Shown here piece by piece: positions 26,383 to 35,700 of a stretch of 64,000 bases of DNA. Below the pieces are notes generated by a model. The model was given only the letters and a program-made list of their open reading frames with translations, did no database searches and was not told where the DNA came from. The position numbers and the translations under genes are program-made. Origin of the DNA: DATIKM01 sp035477595 (lineage in GTDB: Bacteria; Armatimonadota; Chthonomonadetes; Chthonomonadales; CAJBBX01); NCBI GenBank assembly GCA_035477595.1, contig DATIKM010000012.1, positions 11,265-75,264 of the forward strand, given 5' to 3'. The stretch's first letter is position 1, and every line of letters begins with the position of its first letter.

Positions 26383-27581
26383 TCGGCTCCCTCCCGCAGG
26401 AAGCGGCCTATCGCGGCGGCGCACGCCTCATCGCACGCACGCTCGGCGGCCGGCCCGGCCGTGTTGGTGGCCGCGACGACCGCGAACCGCCGCGCCGGAG
26501 CGACCCATGCTACCGCGTAGTGGTACGTGTTGCTCCCGGCGTGGGTCAGCACCGTGCCGCCTCCCCACGCACGCGTGGTCACCACCCAGCCCGCCGCATA
26601 CTCGCCTCCCTCGGGGGGCGCCTGGAGGCGCCGCAGGGCGGACTCCTGCAGGAGGCGTCGTCCGCCCGCCATGCCGTCGCCAGCGTGGAACGCCGCGAAG
26701 AGTGCCCAATCCGCGATTGACAGATGTACGCGCCCAGCCGGCGTGATGGCAGGAGGGTTGTCCGCCAGCGGCCCCGGCGGGAGAGCAACCCGCTTGCCCC
26801 CGCGCTCCGCGTGTCCCCACGGTTGGTCCGGCTCATCGCCAAGCCGGCCAGCGGGCCCGAAGCCAGCACTCCGGATGCCGATGGGCGCCAAGACCTCACG
26901 CACGAGCAGGCTCTCGTAGCTCGCGCCGCCCGCCTGGGCCAGCATCTCACCGGCGACCGAGTACCCGGCGTTGGAGTAGACGTACCGCGAGCCGGGCTCG
27001 TAGGCGGGCGCGGCGGCCAGGTGGCGGCCCACGAAACTGCGGCGCTGTACCTGCGGATCCCGCGAGAGCATGAAGACGCCCAGACCGTCGAGGCCCGCGG
27101 GCCACGTGGCGTTGGGAAGCCCTCCGCGGTTCTGCAGCAGCATCTCGAGGGTCGCCGTGCTCCAGCCGGCGTGCATCGCCTCCGGGAGATGCGGCAGGCC
27201 CTCGGCAACAGTCGTGTCCCAGCGGATCCGGCCCCGCTCCACGAGCACCGCTGCCAACGTCGCCGTCATGGCCTTCGTGCAGGAACCTATGTGGAACCGG
27301 TCCTCCCGTGTCACCCTGACATCGTGGCCCAAGGCGCGCAGGCCCGTCGCGCCCACGGCGACTATCCTGCCATCGCGCGCGACCGCCGCCGCCAACGCCG
27401 GCACGTCCCGCGCCGCACGGATCGGCTCGAGCAGGGGCTCGAGCGCCTCGGGCGCAATCCGGCCGGGCGCGAGCAGCGCGGCAAGGACGATCAGAGCCAG
27501 CAGACACCTCCCCGGGGCGCCTTCCAGCGAGCAGCCGGCCCCGGCGCGTGGTTCGACGTCGCATCGGGCTGGTTCCTGCAT
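26379..27581 (-). CDS. Serine hydrolase of the beta-lactamase/DD-peptidase fold
   Basis: Encodes 400 aa. Class C-like motifs are all present: S100-C-T-K103 (IGSCTKAMTAT), Y202-S-N (YVYSNAGYSVAGEML) and a C-terminal THAGSNTYHY in the KTG/HxG position. A hydrophobic N-terminal segment (LLALIVLAALLAPG) suggests export, but about 25 unusual residues precede it, so the true start may lie downstream. Family members include esterases, D-amino-acid peptidases and beta-lactamases; clinical-type resistance should not be assumed. It is coupled to the downstream putative C25-like peptidase. Confidence 0.85.
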   Translation of the reverse strand: MQEPARCDVEPRAGAGCSLEGAPGRCLLALIVLAALLAPGRIAPEALEPLLEPIRAARDVPALAAAVARDGRIVAVGATGLRALGHDVRVTREDRFHIGSCTKAMTATLAAVLVERGRIRWDTTVAEGLPHLPEAMHAGWSTATLEMLLQNRGGLPNATWPAGLDGLGVFMLSRDPQVQRRSFVGRHLAAAPAYEPGSRYVYSNAGYSVAGEMLAQAGGASYESLLVREVLAPIGIRSAGFGPAGRLGDEPDQPWGHAERGGKRVALPPGPLADNPPAITPAGRVHLSIADWALFAAFHAGDGMAGGRRLLQESALRRLQAPPEGGEYAAGWVVTTRAWGGGTVLTHAGSNTYHYAVAWVAPARRFAVVAATNTAGPAAERACDEACAAAIGRFLREGAE

Positions 27582-27704
27582 GGGCGCGACCCGGCAAGGC
27601 TGCCGGTGCGGCGCACGCTGATCGCAGCCGATATAAGAGGGACGGTACGCGCCGCGCCCCCACACGGAGGAGGAGCGCTGCATCGCGGCGTCGAAAGGAG
27701 TTGC

Positions 27705-28079
27705 ATGTCCGTACTCGACAGTCTGCCAATCCAGGGCGCCGGCAAGCTCACTGGAGTCTTTGGCCGCTGGCCTGACTTCCGGGGCGCCCGCGTTCTCTAC
27801 GTCCGCGTGGACCGGACGGGACCGACCGTCACGGTCGCCTTCGAGCTGACCGAATGGGCGGAAGCCCATCCTGGCCAGAGGATCAATGCCTCTCTGCGCT
27901 GGATCGAGGCGACGGACCTCTCGCTCTCTGGCCTCGACCCCGAAAACGTGATCGCCGGTATGGCGCTGCGGGCCGCCGGCGACGAGGTCGAAGCGGTCAT
28001 CGAGCCCGGTTCGGGGTTGCACGGACGCATCAAGGCCCGGCAACTGCGGGTGCTCGACGTCGCCATCATCGAGCCCTGA
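27705..28079 (+). CDS. Imm50-like small protein
   Basis: Encodes 124 aa. ATG 27705 has an AAGGAG SD. The pattern TGVFGRWPDFRGARVLYVRV, LSLSGLDPENVIAGMALR and the C-terminal RIKARQLRVLDVAII resembles the Imm50 immunity family, whose members protect against polymorphic toxins, though many are orphans. No toxin gene is adjacent. It reads divergently from the serine hydrolase; a TATAAG at 27632-27637 could be a -10 element, without a clear -35. The family assignment is tentative. Confidence 0.5.
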   Translation: MSVLDSLPIQGAGKLTGVFGRWPDFRGARVLYVRVDRTGPTVTVAFELTEWAEAHPGQRINASLRWIEATDLSLSGLDPENVIAGMALRAAGDEVEAVIEPGSGLHGRIKARQLRVLDVAIIEP

Positions 28080-28128
28080 CGCGGAGCGACCCGGACCCGG
28101 CGGGTCGATTCCGGACGTCGAGGACCAC

Positions 28129-28524
28129 GTGGAGTTCAGCTCGCAGACCAACCGCGACGCCCTGCGGCAGATCGCGCGCCGCATCCGCGCCACGAATCTC
28201 GGCGTGCTGTTCGCGGCCGCGGTCCCCTACCGGCACGAGGGCGCCCACCCGCACGCTCAGCCCTGCCGCGTCCGCTACAGCGCCAGTCCAACCTCATGCC
28301 ACTGGGCTGAGATCATGCTCGGACGCTTCACGGGGCACATGAGCCAAACAGAGGCCCAGGCGCTCGCAAGGCACTGCAGGCGCACGGGACATGCCTTCGT
28401 GCTGACCCGCCGGACGTACCCCGACTGGGACGTGGCGCCGGACGCACCCGCGTCTGCGCAGTCCAGCGCGCGGAACGCGCCTTCGGCCTGGTCGCCGCGA
28501 TGGTCGCCCGATACCGCGAGCTGA
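28129..28524 (+). CDS. Hypothetical protein, 131 aa
   Basis: Starts at GTG 28129, 49 nt after the Imm50-like gene. The codon third positions are mostly G or C over the first 100 codons, as in neighbouring genes, which supports coding. It begins EFSSQTNRDALRQIARRIRA and has a compact mixed region to about residue 105, then a Ser/Ala/Pro-rich tail. No known domain, signal peptide or membrane segment is recognised. Confidence 0.45.
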   Translation: MEFSSQTNRDALRQIARRIRATNLGVLFAAAVPYRHEGAHPHAQPCRVRYSASPTSCHWAEIMLGRFTGHMSQTEAQALARHCRRTGHAFVLTRRTYPDWDVAPDAPASAQSSARNAPSAWSPRWSPDTAS

Positions 28525-28578
28525 CCCAGCGGCAGTCGCCTCTACGCAGCCCGCCCATACTGCACGGAGGGCATCGCG

Positions 28579-31359
28579 ATGGCCCCGTTCCTGGTCGACA
28601 CCGCACTCGTCGCAACGGTCTGCGCGCTGCCCGGCGCGCCGGCGCCGATGCTCGCCCTCGACACGCCCGCCCCCTGCGCCATCAGGCTCGGCGGCGAGCT
28701 GGGCCGGCGCCTGGAGGCCAACGTCGTGAGTTGGCTCCTGCCCGCGCCGGATGCGAACCCCGGCCTGCTGGCGATGATGCGCGTCCGCGACCGGGAGCCA
28801 GCGCCGCAGATCATGCCGTGGGCGGGCGAGTTCGTCGGCAAGTACCTGCTGGCGGCGATCGGCGCCCTCCGTACCACGGACGACCCCAGGTTACGCGCGA
28901 CCGTCCGGCGGGTCGTGCACGACCTCCTCGCGACGCAGGCGGAGGACGGTTACCTCGGGCCCTTCCCGCGTGCTCAGCGCCTGCGGGGCAACTGGGACCT
29001 CTGGGGCCACTACCACTGCATGCTCGCCCTGATGGACTGGTACGAGGCGACGGGCGATCGCGGCGCGCTCCGCGCCTGCCGGCGGGCGGCGGCCCTCATG
29101 CGGCGGACCTTCGACGGCAAGCCTCTGCGCGTCTACGACGCCGGCTCGCACGAGATGAACATGGCAGTGCACCATGCGCTGGCCCGCCTGCACCGTCTGA
29201 CCGGCGACCGCGACGCGCTCGCCCTGGCCCGCGACGTCGAGGCGGACTGGGAGCGCGCCGGCGACTACCTCCGAACGGGCATCGCCGCTATGCCGTTCTA
29301 CCGCACCCCGCGTCCGCGCTGGGAGAGCCTGCCCAACCTTCAGGGGCTGCTCGAGATGCACCGCATCACGGGCGGCCCGGCCTACCGCACGGCGCTGCTG
29401 AACCACTGGCGCAGCATCCTCCGCTACGACGTGCACAACACAGGAGGCTTCTCGACCAATGAGCAGGCCTCCGGCAACCCGTACGCTCAGGGCGCCATCG
29501 AGACATGCTGCGTCATCGCGTGGATGGCGCTCTCGGTGGATGCGCTCCGGCTCACCGGCGACCCGCTCGTGGCGGACGAGCTGGAGCGAACAACCCTCAA
29601 CGCCGCGCTGGGCGCCCAGCACCCGTCGGGCCGTTGGTGGACCTACAACACGCCGATGGACGGCGTGCGCGAGGCATCTGCCCACTCGATAGTGTTCCAG
29701 GCGAGGCCAGGCACGCCGGAGCTGAACTGCTGTTCCGTCAACGCGCCGCGCGCCCTCGGGATGCTCGCCGACTGGGCCGTGATGTCCTCGCGGCGCGGTC
29801 TGGCGGTGATGTGGCTGGGTCCGGGCCGCTGGAGAGGGCGCGCTCCGGACGGCACGCCGGTGGAGTTGGTCTGGCGGACCAGCTACCCGCTCCGGGGCGA
29901 CGTTCGCATCGAGGTCCGGCCCCGCCGGCCCGTATCCTTCGAACTGGCGGTGCGCGTGCCGGCGTGGGCCGCCGGCGCCACAGGAGCAGGTGTGGGCGGC
30001 CAGGCCCGGCCCCTCGTCGCGGGCTCGATGTGGACCACGCGGCGCATCTGGCGTTCGGGCGACGCGCTGACGCTGCGTCTGCCGATGCGCGTGCGAGCGG
30101 TCGCGGGCGACCGCGAGGCGGCCGGGCGCGTCTCGCTCTTCCGCGGGCCGCTCCTGCTGGCCTGGGACCAGGCGCACTCGTCGGTTGACGAGGAGCGCCT
30201 GCCGGCGATCGACGTGGCGAAGCTGTCCCGCGCGCGCGTAGTGCCTTCCGCGCCCGCACTGGGCCTGCGGGCGACCGGTCCGCGCCCGTGGCTTCTCGTG
30301 GAGCTCGCCACTGTGGAGGGCGGCGTGCTGCGCCTTTGCGACTTCGCATCGGCGGGCGCCGCCGGCACACGCTACCGGTCATGGCTGCCCGCTGCCTCCG
30401 CACCCCCGCCGCCGCCCATGCCTCTCCGCCCGTGGGATGGCGCGAAGGCGCCGCCCGGCCCGGCGGTGCTGCAGTGGCGTTCCGGAAGCGCGAGCGCCGA
30501 GCCGGAGGCGCGCTTCGTGGTCGAGGTCGCCGCCACGCCGCGTTTTGCCTCGCCGATCTACCGCGCGGAGGCGATCGCCGAGCGCCGCCACGTTCTTGCC
30601 GGCGCGTGGCTCGCGGCGCAGCGACCCGGCCGAACCTACTGGTGGCGCGTGGGCGCCATGGCGCCGTCGGGTCGGGTCGTGTGGAACGAGGGGCCGCCGA
30701 TGCGGTTCACGGTGGACGCCTCTCTGCCACCGCTGACCGCTGAGGAGCTGGCGCCCAGGGCGCGCCCGGATGCCGCTCTCGTCACCGACGCGCTGCGGGG
30801 GCGCCCGGCGCCGGAACGCGGGCGCCTCCAGAGCGCCGCCGGGTGGGCGCCCGATGGCCCCGACGCCGTGCGGACCAACGGCACGGACGGCCTACTGGTC
30901 TATGAGGTGCCCGGCGACTTCCCCGATGAGGAACACACGGTTCGCATTCGCGTGCGGGTCGAGTCGATGCCCGGCGCGCGGACGGCTCAGATAGTCAGCG
31001 CGTGGTGCGCACCCATGGACGACCCGGTGCGCGTGTGCATCGACAACGGCAGGCTCTACGCGCGGATCGAGGCGGGCGCCGGGTACAGCACGCCGGGGGT
31101 CGACATCGAGGCCGGGCGCTGGTACGCACTGGCACTGGTGAAGTCCGGCGCCGAGATGACCCTCTACGTGGACGGCCGCGCGGCCAGCCGAAGCCCGGCG
31201 CCCACGAGCCTCTTCTCGTCGTCGCGGGCCATCGCGGTAGGTGGCAACCCGCTCTACCGGGGCACGACCGAGTTCCTCCATGCGTCCTTCGCTGACTTCG
31301 CGCTGCTTGGGCGGGCGATGAGCGCGGAGGAGGTGGCCGCCTGGGCGGGCGCCCGGTGA
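28579..31359 (+). CDS. GH127 (DUF1680) beta-L-arabinofuranosidase with C-terminal LamG-like domain
   Basis: Encodes 926 aa. The catalytic region spans about residues 30-560. Its zinc site is E308-T-C310-C311 with C384-C385 (ELNCCSVNAPR), matching the Glu/Cys-x-Cys-Cys arrangement of Bifidobacterium HypBA1 where a Cys is the nucleophile; E295 in FSTNEQASGNP is a candidate acid/base. Residues about 600-730 form a beta-sandwich (a fibronectin-like WRSGSASAEPEARF region), and about 760-920 a LamG/concanavalin-like fold (GRWYALALVKSGAEMTLYVD). The N-terminus is not a typical signal peptide. GGAGG precedes the ATG. The extra domains suggest binding to arabinan or arabinogalactan. Confidence 0.85.
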   Translation: MAPFLVDTALVATVCALPGAPAPMLALDTPAPCAIRLGGELGRRLEANVVSWLLPAPDANPGLLAMMRVRDREPAPQIMPWAGEFVGKYLLAAIGALRTTDDPRLRATVRRVVHDLLATQAEDGYLGPFPRAQRLRGNWDLWGHYHCMLALMDWYEATGDRGALRACRRAAALMRRTFDGKPLRVYDAGSHEMNMAVHHALARLHRLTGDRDALALARDVEADWERAGDYLRTGIAAMPFYRTPRPRWESLPNLQGLLEMHRITGGPAYRTALLNHWRSILRYDVHNTGGFSTNEQASGNPYAQGAIETCCVIAWMALSVDALRLTGDPLVADELERTTLNAALGAQHPSGRWWTYNTPMDGVREASAHSIVFQARPGTPELNCCSVNAPRALGMLADWAVMSSRRGLAVMWLGPGRWRGRAPDGTPVELVWRTSYPLRGDVRIEVRPRRPVSFELAVRVPAWAAGATGAGVGGQARPLVAGSMWTTRRIWRSGDALTLRLPMRVRAVAGDREAAGRVSLFRGPLLLAWDQAHSSVDEERLPAIDVAKLSRARVVPSAPALGLRATGPRPWLLVELATVEGGVLRLCDFASAGAAGTRYRSWLPAASAPPPPPMPLRPWDGAKAPPGPAVLQWRSGSASAEPEARFVVEVAATPRFASPIYRAEAIAERRHVLAGAWLAAQRPGRTYWWRVGAMAPSGRVVWNEGPPMRFTVDASLPPLTAEELAPRARPDAALVTDALRGRPAPERGRLQSAAGWAPDGPDAVRTNGTDGLLVYEVPGDFPDEEHTVRIRVRVESMPGARTAQIVSAWCAPMDDPVRVCIDNGRLYARIEAGAGYSTPGVDIEAGRWYALALVKSGAEMTLYVDGRAASRSPAPTSLFSSSRAIAVGGNPLYRGTTEFLHASFADFALLGRAMSAEEVAAWAGAR

Positions 31360-31444
31360 AACGCACCGCGCAGCGGCTATATCAGTGGCACGGCTCGGTC
31401 ACCCCCGGCCTCGCTATCCCCACGGACCCTATGGAGCAGATGCG

Positions 31445-33235
31445 ATGATGATTGCTGCGCTGGCGCTTCTTGCCCCCTCGCCGCCGCCGATCTACGCCGA
31501 CTATGCTGGACGGCCGTTTGTGACGCAGCGCGCGCCCGTACTGCGGTTCCAGCGGCGCCGAGCCCCGCTGCCGTACGGCATCGACTACCCGTTCCCCGAA
31601 CAGACCGCGCGCGGCGTCGCACTGCTCCGGCGGTTCCCTCCCTTCAGCCTGAGCGACCGGCGCATCTTCGTCGGCGGGCCCTGGTACTCCACGCCCGAGG
31701 CCAACCTGCACTTCAGCCGCGGCATCACCGCCATCGATGCCTTCCCGAACTTCCGGCTCGACGGCAGCCTGACGGACGTGCGCGACCTGCCACGTGAGCG
31801 CAAGCTGCAGATGGTGTACGACCCGCTTGCGTGGGAGACCGCCAACCGCCTCGCGAACGAACTCGAGGCCGCCGACCCGCGCGACGAGCGCATTGCACCA
31901 CTGCGGACGTTCGGCACGGAGCACCGCTTTACGCCCCACGAAGCTGCGTTCCGGGCGCTTGGCAGGCGCCTCTGGGAGCTTGAGCGACACCCGACCGACC
32001 GCCGGGGGCAGGGAGTTGCCTATGTCTGCCTCAACATCGAGTATACGGGCGGCTGGGAGCACCAGCGAGCCTGCTTCGGCTGGATCTACCAGGGCATGGC
32101 TAAGGCCGCCGCGGCGCATGGGCTACGCATCGTGCCGATCATCTACGGGCAGTGGACCTTCTGCGTGGGACTCGTCCATCAGTCGGTGCGCGACCCCCGC
32201 ACCGGGCTGCCGGAGTACCTGCTGCCCGAGCGCGACTACCTGGCTGCACCCGACCCGACGCTCGAGGCCGTTCAGGCGCACGACGGCGTCGTGTCGATGG
32301 ACGGCTACCTGCGGGCGATCTGGGGACGCGAGCCGTTCTACCAGCGCGATGCCAACGGCGCCCTTCTGCTGCGCGACGGCCGGCCGGTGCCCAGCGAGAT
32401 CAGCGCCACAACCGCCTACGGCCAGCGCATACCCCTGGAGCCAGGCGAGGCGGAGCGCTGCCTGCAGGACCTCTACCGCCAGGCAGGGCGCCTGCTCGAG
32501 CTGCACTTCCGACTGGCTGGCGGGTACGCCGAGTCGAGTGCCGTGCGCAAGCCGTTCCTGAGCCGCGCGCGCGTCGGCGCGTGGACACGTATCACGAACG
32601 AAGGGCTGGAGGGCATCCAGGCCAACGATCGGCCGCTGCCGCCGTGGCTCCTCGAGACTCTCATGCTCCTCTACCTCTTCACCGCCGACGACATCGTCGT
32701 CTGGTCGTCCGACTTCAACCATCCTCCGCAGCCGCTGGGCGCCGACAACTCCCGCACGTGGCGGTACAACGCGCACGGCGTGCTCGAGCATGTCGTCAAA
32801 GCGGCGCATCGCTACAGCGCCCTGGACCCCATCCGCCGCGGCGCGTTCCGGTGGTGCTGGTTCCGCCTGCCGATGGTGGACCGCAATGAGGTCGAGGGCG
32901 AGCGGTACGTGGAGAAGCCACTGGCCATCGCGAAGCTGCGCACCTATCGCGGCAGGCCGTGGATCGAGATGTTCGCCGCATGGCCCGCGCTCGACGATCA
33001 GGCTGCCACGCTCCACCTCTGGGTCGAGCGCGGAGGGCGCCGCTCGCCGACCTACGCCATCAGGCTCCGCGACGGCCGCACCAGCTTCCTGGACGCGTGG
33101 GAGCTGCCCGCCGCGTTCGACGGAGCAGGGGCCGCCGACGTGCGGCTGCGCTTCACGGACCTTCTGGGGCGCGAGCGGACCTGGAGCGGCGACTGGCGCG
33201 ACCCCGCCGTCGTGCGGCCCGGCCGTCAGAAGTAG
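31445..33235 (+). CDS. Unassigned barrel-like protein, 596 aa
   Basis: Starts at ATG 31445 (31448 also in frame) with GGAG 8 nt upstream. The first 20 residues are weakly hydrophobic (MMIAALALLAPSPPPIYA), possibly a short signal. The body carries Trp/Tyr-rich segments such as VAYVCLNIEYTGGWEHQ, LRIVPIIYGQWTF and DDIVVWSSDFNHPPQP, with acidic residues at strand ends, consistent with a TIM-barrel glycosidase-like fold. The last 100 residues look like a small beta-domain. No family is recognised. The 3' end overlaps the convergent membrane-protein gene by 10 nt. Confidence 0.55.
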   Translation: MMIAALALLAPSPPPIYADYAGRPFVTQRAPVLRFQRRRAPLPYGIDYPFPEQTARGVALLRRFPPFSLSDRRIFVGGPWYSTPEANLHFSRGITAIDAFPNFRLDGSLTDVRDLPRERKLQMVYDPLAWETANRLANELEAADPRDERIAPLRTFGTEHRFTPHEAAFRALGRRLWELERHPTDRRGQGVAYVCLNIEYTGGWEHQRACFGWIYQGMAKAAAAHGLRIVPIIYGQWTFCVGLVHQSVRDPRTGLPEYLLPERDYLAAPDPTLEAVQAHDGVVSMDGYLRAIWGREPFYQRDANGALLLRDGRPVPSEISATTAYGQRIPLEPGEAERCLQDLYRQAGRLLELHFRLAGGYAESSAVRKPFLSRARVGAWTRITNEGLEGIQANDRPLPPWLLETLMLLYLFTADDIVVWSSDFNHPPQPLGADNSRTWRYNAHGVLEHVVKAAHRYSALDPIRRGAFRWCWFRLPMVDRNEVEGERYVEKPLAIAKLRTYRGRPWIEMFAAWPALDDQAATLHLWVERGGRRSPTYAIRLRDGRTSFLDAWELPAAFDGAGAADVRLRFTDLLGRERTWSGDWRDPAVVRPGRQK

Positions 33236-35211
33236 AAGCTGTAGACGTTGGTACCCAGCGCCCAGCCCACCAGCGTCCACGCGCAGCCAATGGTGAAGTC
33301 GCCCAGGAGCAGGCCGAGGAAGAAGGGCATGGCGGCACGGTAGCTCCGCAGTCCGCCGTACCGCAGCACGGCGATCTTGCACACCCACGCGATGAGCATC
33401 GTCATCCACAGCGTGCTCATCGTGAAGCTGCCCGAGATCGCGAGCCCGAGCGGGTGGAATGGCCACCATGAGAGGTGCATCCGCGCGAAGTGGAGGACGT
33501 ACGTGCTGACGGCGCCCGCTCCCACCGCCATCATCGCCGGCAGGTCGCGGTCGCGCGGGCTCGCGACCCACGCGTTGAGCCGGTTGTAGGCCTCCCATCC
33601 GAAGTGCGGAAAGTGGGTGGCCATGCGCGTCTCCGCGCCTTCGCGGTACGCCAGCGTATAGATCGCCAGGAAGCCGCAGAGCGTTCCGATGACAGCGGCA
33701 ACGACGAGCGCGATCGTCATGCCGCGCAGCGAAACCCGTTTGCGTTCCGCGATCTTGAACGCTTCGAGCTGGCAGGGCATGGCCAGGCTGCGGTAGGCTC
33801 GGTTGAACCAGTAGAACCAGGTCAGCGCGGTGAGCGTCTGCGGCGTGAATGTGCGGGTGCCGCAGACCGCCGTCAGAATGTAGTCGGGCCCTCCGTTGTG
33901 GAGGTCGTGTGCCGGGGCGCCCAGCTCGGCGCGCATCCGCGTGCAGGCGAGCGCGATGGCGAAGTAGATGAGGAAGGCCGTGACCGCCATCCAGAGCGGC
34001 AGGCGCGCCATCCAGAAGAACGCGCAGAGCGCCGCAAACCCCAGGAACACCCCGGCGAATGCGAGGCGCGGGTCCATCGGCTCGTCCGGCTGGGGCACGC
34101 GTCCACGTCGCCAGGCATCGCGCCACACAGACGCGACGTGTCTCCGCAACCCCCACCCGGCCAGCAGCGCCACCGCCATGTAAGCCCCGAACGACTGCTC
34201 GTTCACGTAGGGGAACTGCGGGCTGTAGTCCGACCAGCCGAAGTAGCTGCTCGCAACGCGCAGGAAGCGCCAGAACAGCGCAAAGAACCAGCACGAGAAG
34301 AGCATGTCGGTGGGCAGCAGGAAGCCGAGGCCGATGGAGAACGGGTAGAAGGCCACCGGAGTCCAACCCATCGCGTTCCAGGGCTGCGACGGGAAGTGGG
34401 GCGAGATGTCGACAGCCTTGATCGGGAGCGACGGCAGGGCGGGGTAGAACACGGCGAGCCCGTTGAGCACGCTCACCCCGCCCGCCACCGCGAACCCGGC
34501 CCAGAGCAGCTTCTGCCGGTACAGCGCGCCGTCCGGCTCCGTCATGTCCATCGGGAGCTGTATGATTGGATAGCTCAGCTTCTCGTGCCGGGTCCACTGC
34601 TCCCGCAGGATGACGTTCATGCAGAGCATAACGCCCAGGAGCACGAGGATGAACCCGGTCCACGCGGCCACAGGCACGGCCCACGCGCGGAGATAGCGCG
34701 GGTCGAACGGGTTCGCACCGCCGACGTAGAACGCCTCGATCGCTTTGGGGTCGGTCACGTGGAACCAGGACGGGATGTACTGCCCGAAGAGCTCGTCCCA
34801 GTTGTTGGAGGGCGTCGCGTAGCGCGTAACGTGGCCCATCATGGGAATCAGCACGTCGAGGAAGTCGATGCTCTGCACGCACGTCCCGATGGTGAGCATC
34901 ACGTAGACGACGAGCATCTCGGCTTGCTCGAGAGCCCACCGCGGCCGCACGCGGCGAACGAGCGCGTTTACTGCCACCATCGCCAGCACAAAGCACACGA
35001 CGTTAGCGAACAGCGAGAGCGTGGAGGGATAGGGACCGGTGAACTGGGTCGTGCGCGCGGCGCCGCTGGTGCCGACCTCCATCTGGGCCAGCCAGATGGC
35101 GTTCAGCGGCATGAGCAGGGCGCCCACGGCGATGCCGCGCCAGGGGATGGCCGGGCGGCTGGCCGGAGCGGCGCCGATCGGCTGGGCCAGCCTGTCCGAG
35201 GGGTCAGTCAT
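33226..35211 (-). CDS. DUF6785/OPT-like polytopic membrane protein
   Basis: Encodes 661 aa with roughly 14-16 hydrophobic helices spread along the chain. Typical segments are LLMPLNAIWLAQMEV, VVYVMLTIGTCVQSIDFLDVL, a Pro/Gly-rich FSIGLGFLLPTDMLF and a C-terminal FLGLLLGDFTIGCAWTL. This resembles uncharacterised oligopeptide-transporter-related proteins common in Armatimonadota and Planctomycetota. A transport role for a peptide or glycan fragment is possible but unproven. ATG 35211 lies at the edge of the decayed permease fragment; no strong SD is seen. Confidence 0.7.
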   Translation of the reverse strand: MTDPSDRLAQPIGAAPASRPAIPWRGIAVGALLMPLNAIWLAQMEVGTSGAARTTQFTGPYPSTLSLFANVVCFVLAMVAVNALVRRVRPRWALEQAEMLVVYVMLTIGTCVQSIDFLDVLIPMMGHVTRYATPSNNWDELFGQYIPSWFHVTDPKAIEAFYVGGANPFDPRYLRAWAVPVAAWTGFILVLLGVMLCMNVILREQWTRHEKLSYPIIQLPMDMTEPDGALYRQKLLWAGFAVAGGVSVLNGLAVFYPALPSLPIKAVDISPHFPSQPWNAMGWTPVAFYPFSIGLGFLLPTDMLFSCWFFALFWRFLRVASSYFGWSDYSPQFPYVNEQSFGAYMAVALLAGWGLRRHVASVWRDAWRRGRVPQPDEPMDPRLAFAGVFLGFAALCAFFWMARLPLWMAVTAFLIYFAIALACTRMRAELGAPAHDLHNGGPDYILTAVCGTRTFTPQTLTALTWFYWFNRAYRSLAMPCQLEAFKIAERKRVSLRGMTIALVVAAVIGTLCGFLAIYTLAYREGAETRMATHFPHFGWEAYNRLNAWVASPRDRDLPAMMAVGAGAVSTYVLHFARMHLSWWPFHPLGLAISGSFTMSTLWMTMLIAWVCKIAVLRYGGLRSYRAAMPFFLGLLLGDFTIGCAWTLVGWALGTNVYSFYF

Positions 35212-35231
35212 CCGGGGCGCGCCTCCACTGC

Positions 35232-35627
35232 GCCGCTTATGTTCGCTGCGTCGGCCGCGAGCACCTGTCATCGGTGCCGCGGGCCGGAGCGCGGCGCAGG
35301 AATCCTGAGGCACCGCGCGATGGGGCGCCGGAGGGCGCCGTCACCCGGCGCCGTCTGGCGCCAAACATGGTGAGCCCGCTCATAGTGGCCCCCGCGCTCG
35401 TCCCCGCCAACGGGGTCCTCGCGGGGGCACCGCTCAGCGTCCCGGGCGTCGGCATCCACCCGGCATGCCCTGGCTGGGGCCGGATGATCGCCGACGGGCT
35501 CCCGCCTCTTCGCTCGGAGCCGATGCTGGTCCGCTGGCCGGTCGTCTTGCTCGGAGCCGGTGTTTTGGCCTTCACCTTCCTCGGGGAGGCGCTCCGCGAC
35601 GCGCTCGACCCGAGACTTAGGCCGTAG
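35232..35627 (+). pseudogene. Decayed C-terminal fragment of a DppC/OppC-type ABC transporter permease
   Basis: One open frame reads AYVRCVGREHLSSVPR, then PEAPRDGAP in the EAA-loop position, RRRLAPNMVSPLIVAP, VLAGAPLSVPGVGIHP, PGWGRMIADGLPPLR and the terminal FLGEALRDALDPRLRP. Each corresponds to a DppC landmark (RHxLPNxxSPLIV, ILxEAxLSFLGLG, PSWGxMLADG, GDALRDALDPRLR), but many core residues are changed, the N-terminal four or five helices are absent and no start or SD fits. It sits between the membrane-protein gene start and a Gfo/Idh/MocA gene. It is a relic of a larger dipeptide transporter locus or of a recombination junction. Confidence 0.75.
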
Positions 35628-35700
35628 TCGGCCGGCGGGCAGCGGCCCGCCAGCCCCATCCAAGGCACGGGCGCGCAGCACGCGGCCCGGGGAGGAAGCC

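Noticed and set aside
24199..26520. Long plus-strand frame across the YedE gene end and the peptidase-like gene
   Set aside because: Spans two real minus-strand genes and lacks any recognisable fold.
24496..27581. Antibiotic resistance locus
   Set aside because: The serine hydrolase has beta-lactamase-fold motifs shared by many esterases and peptidases; nothing specific to resistance is present.
32123..34996. Minus-strand frame of 957 codons spanning the barrel protein and the membrane protein
   Set aside because: Reads antisense to one gene and out of frame with the other; low-complexity translation.
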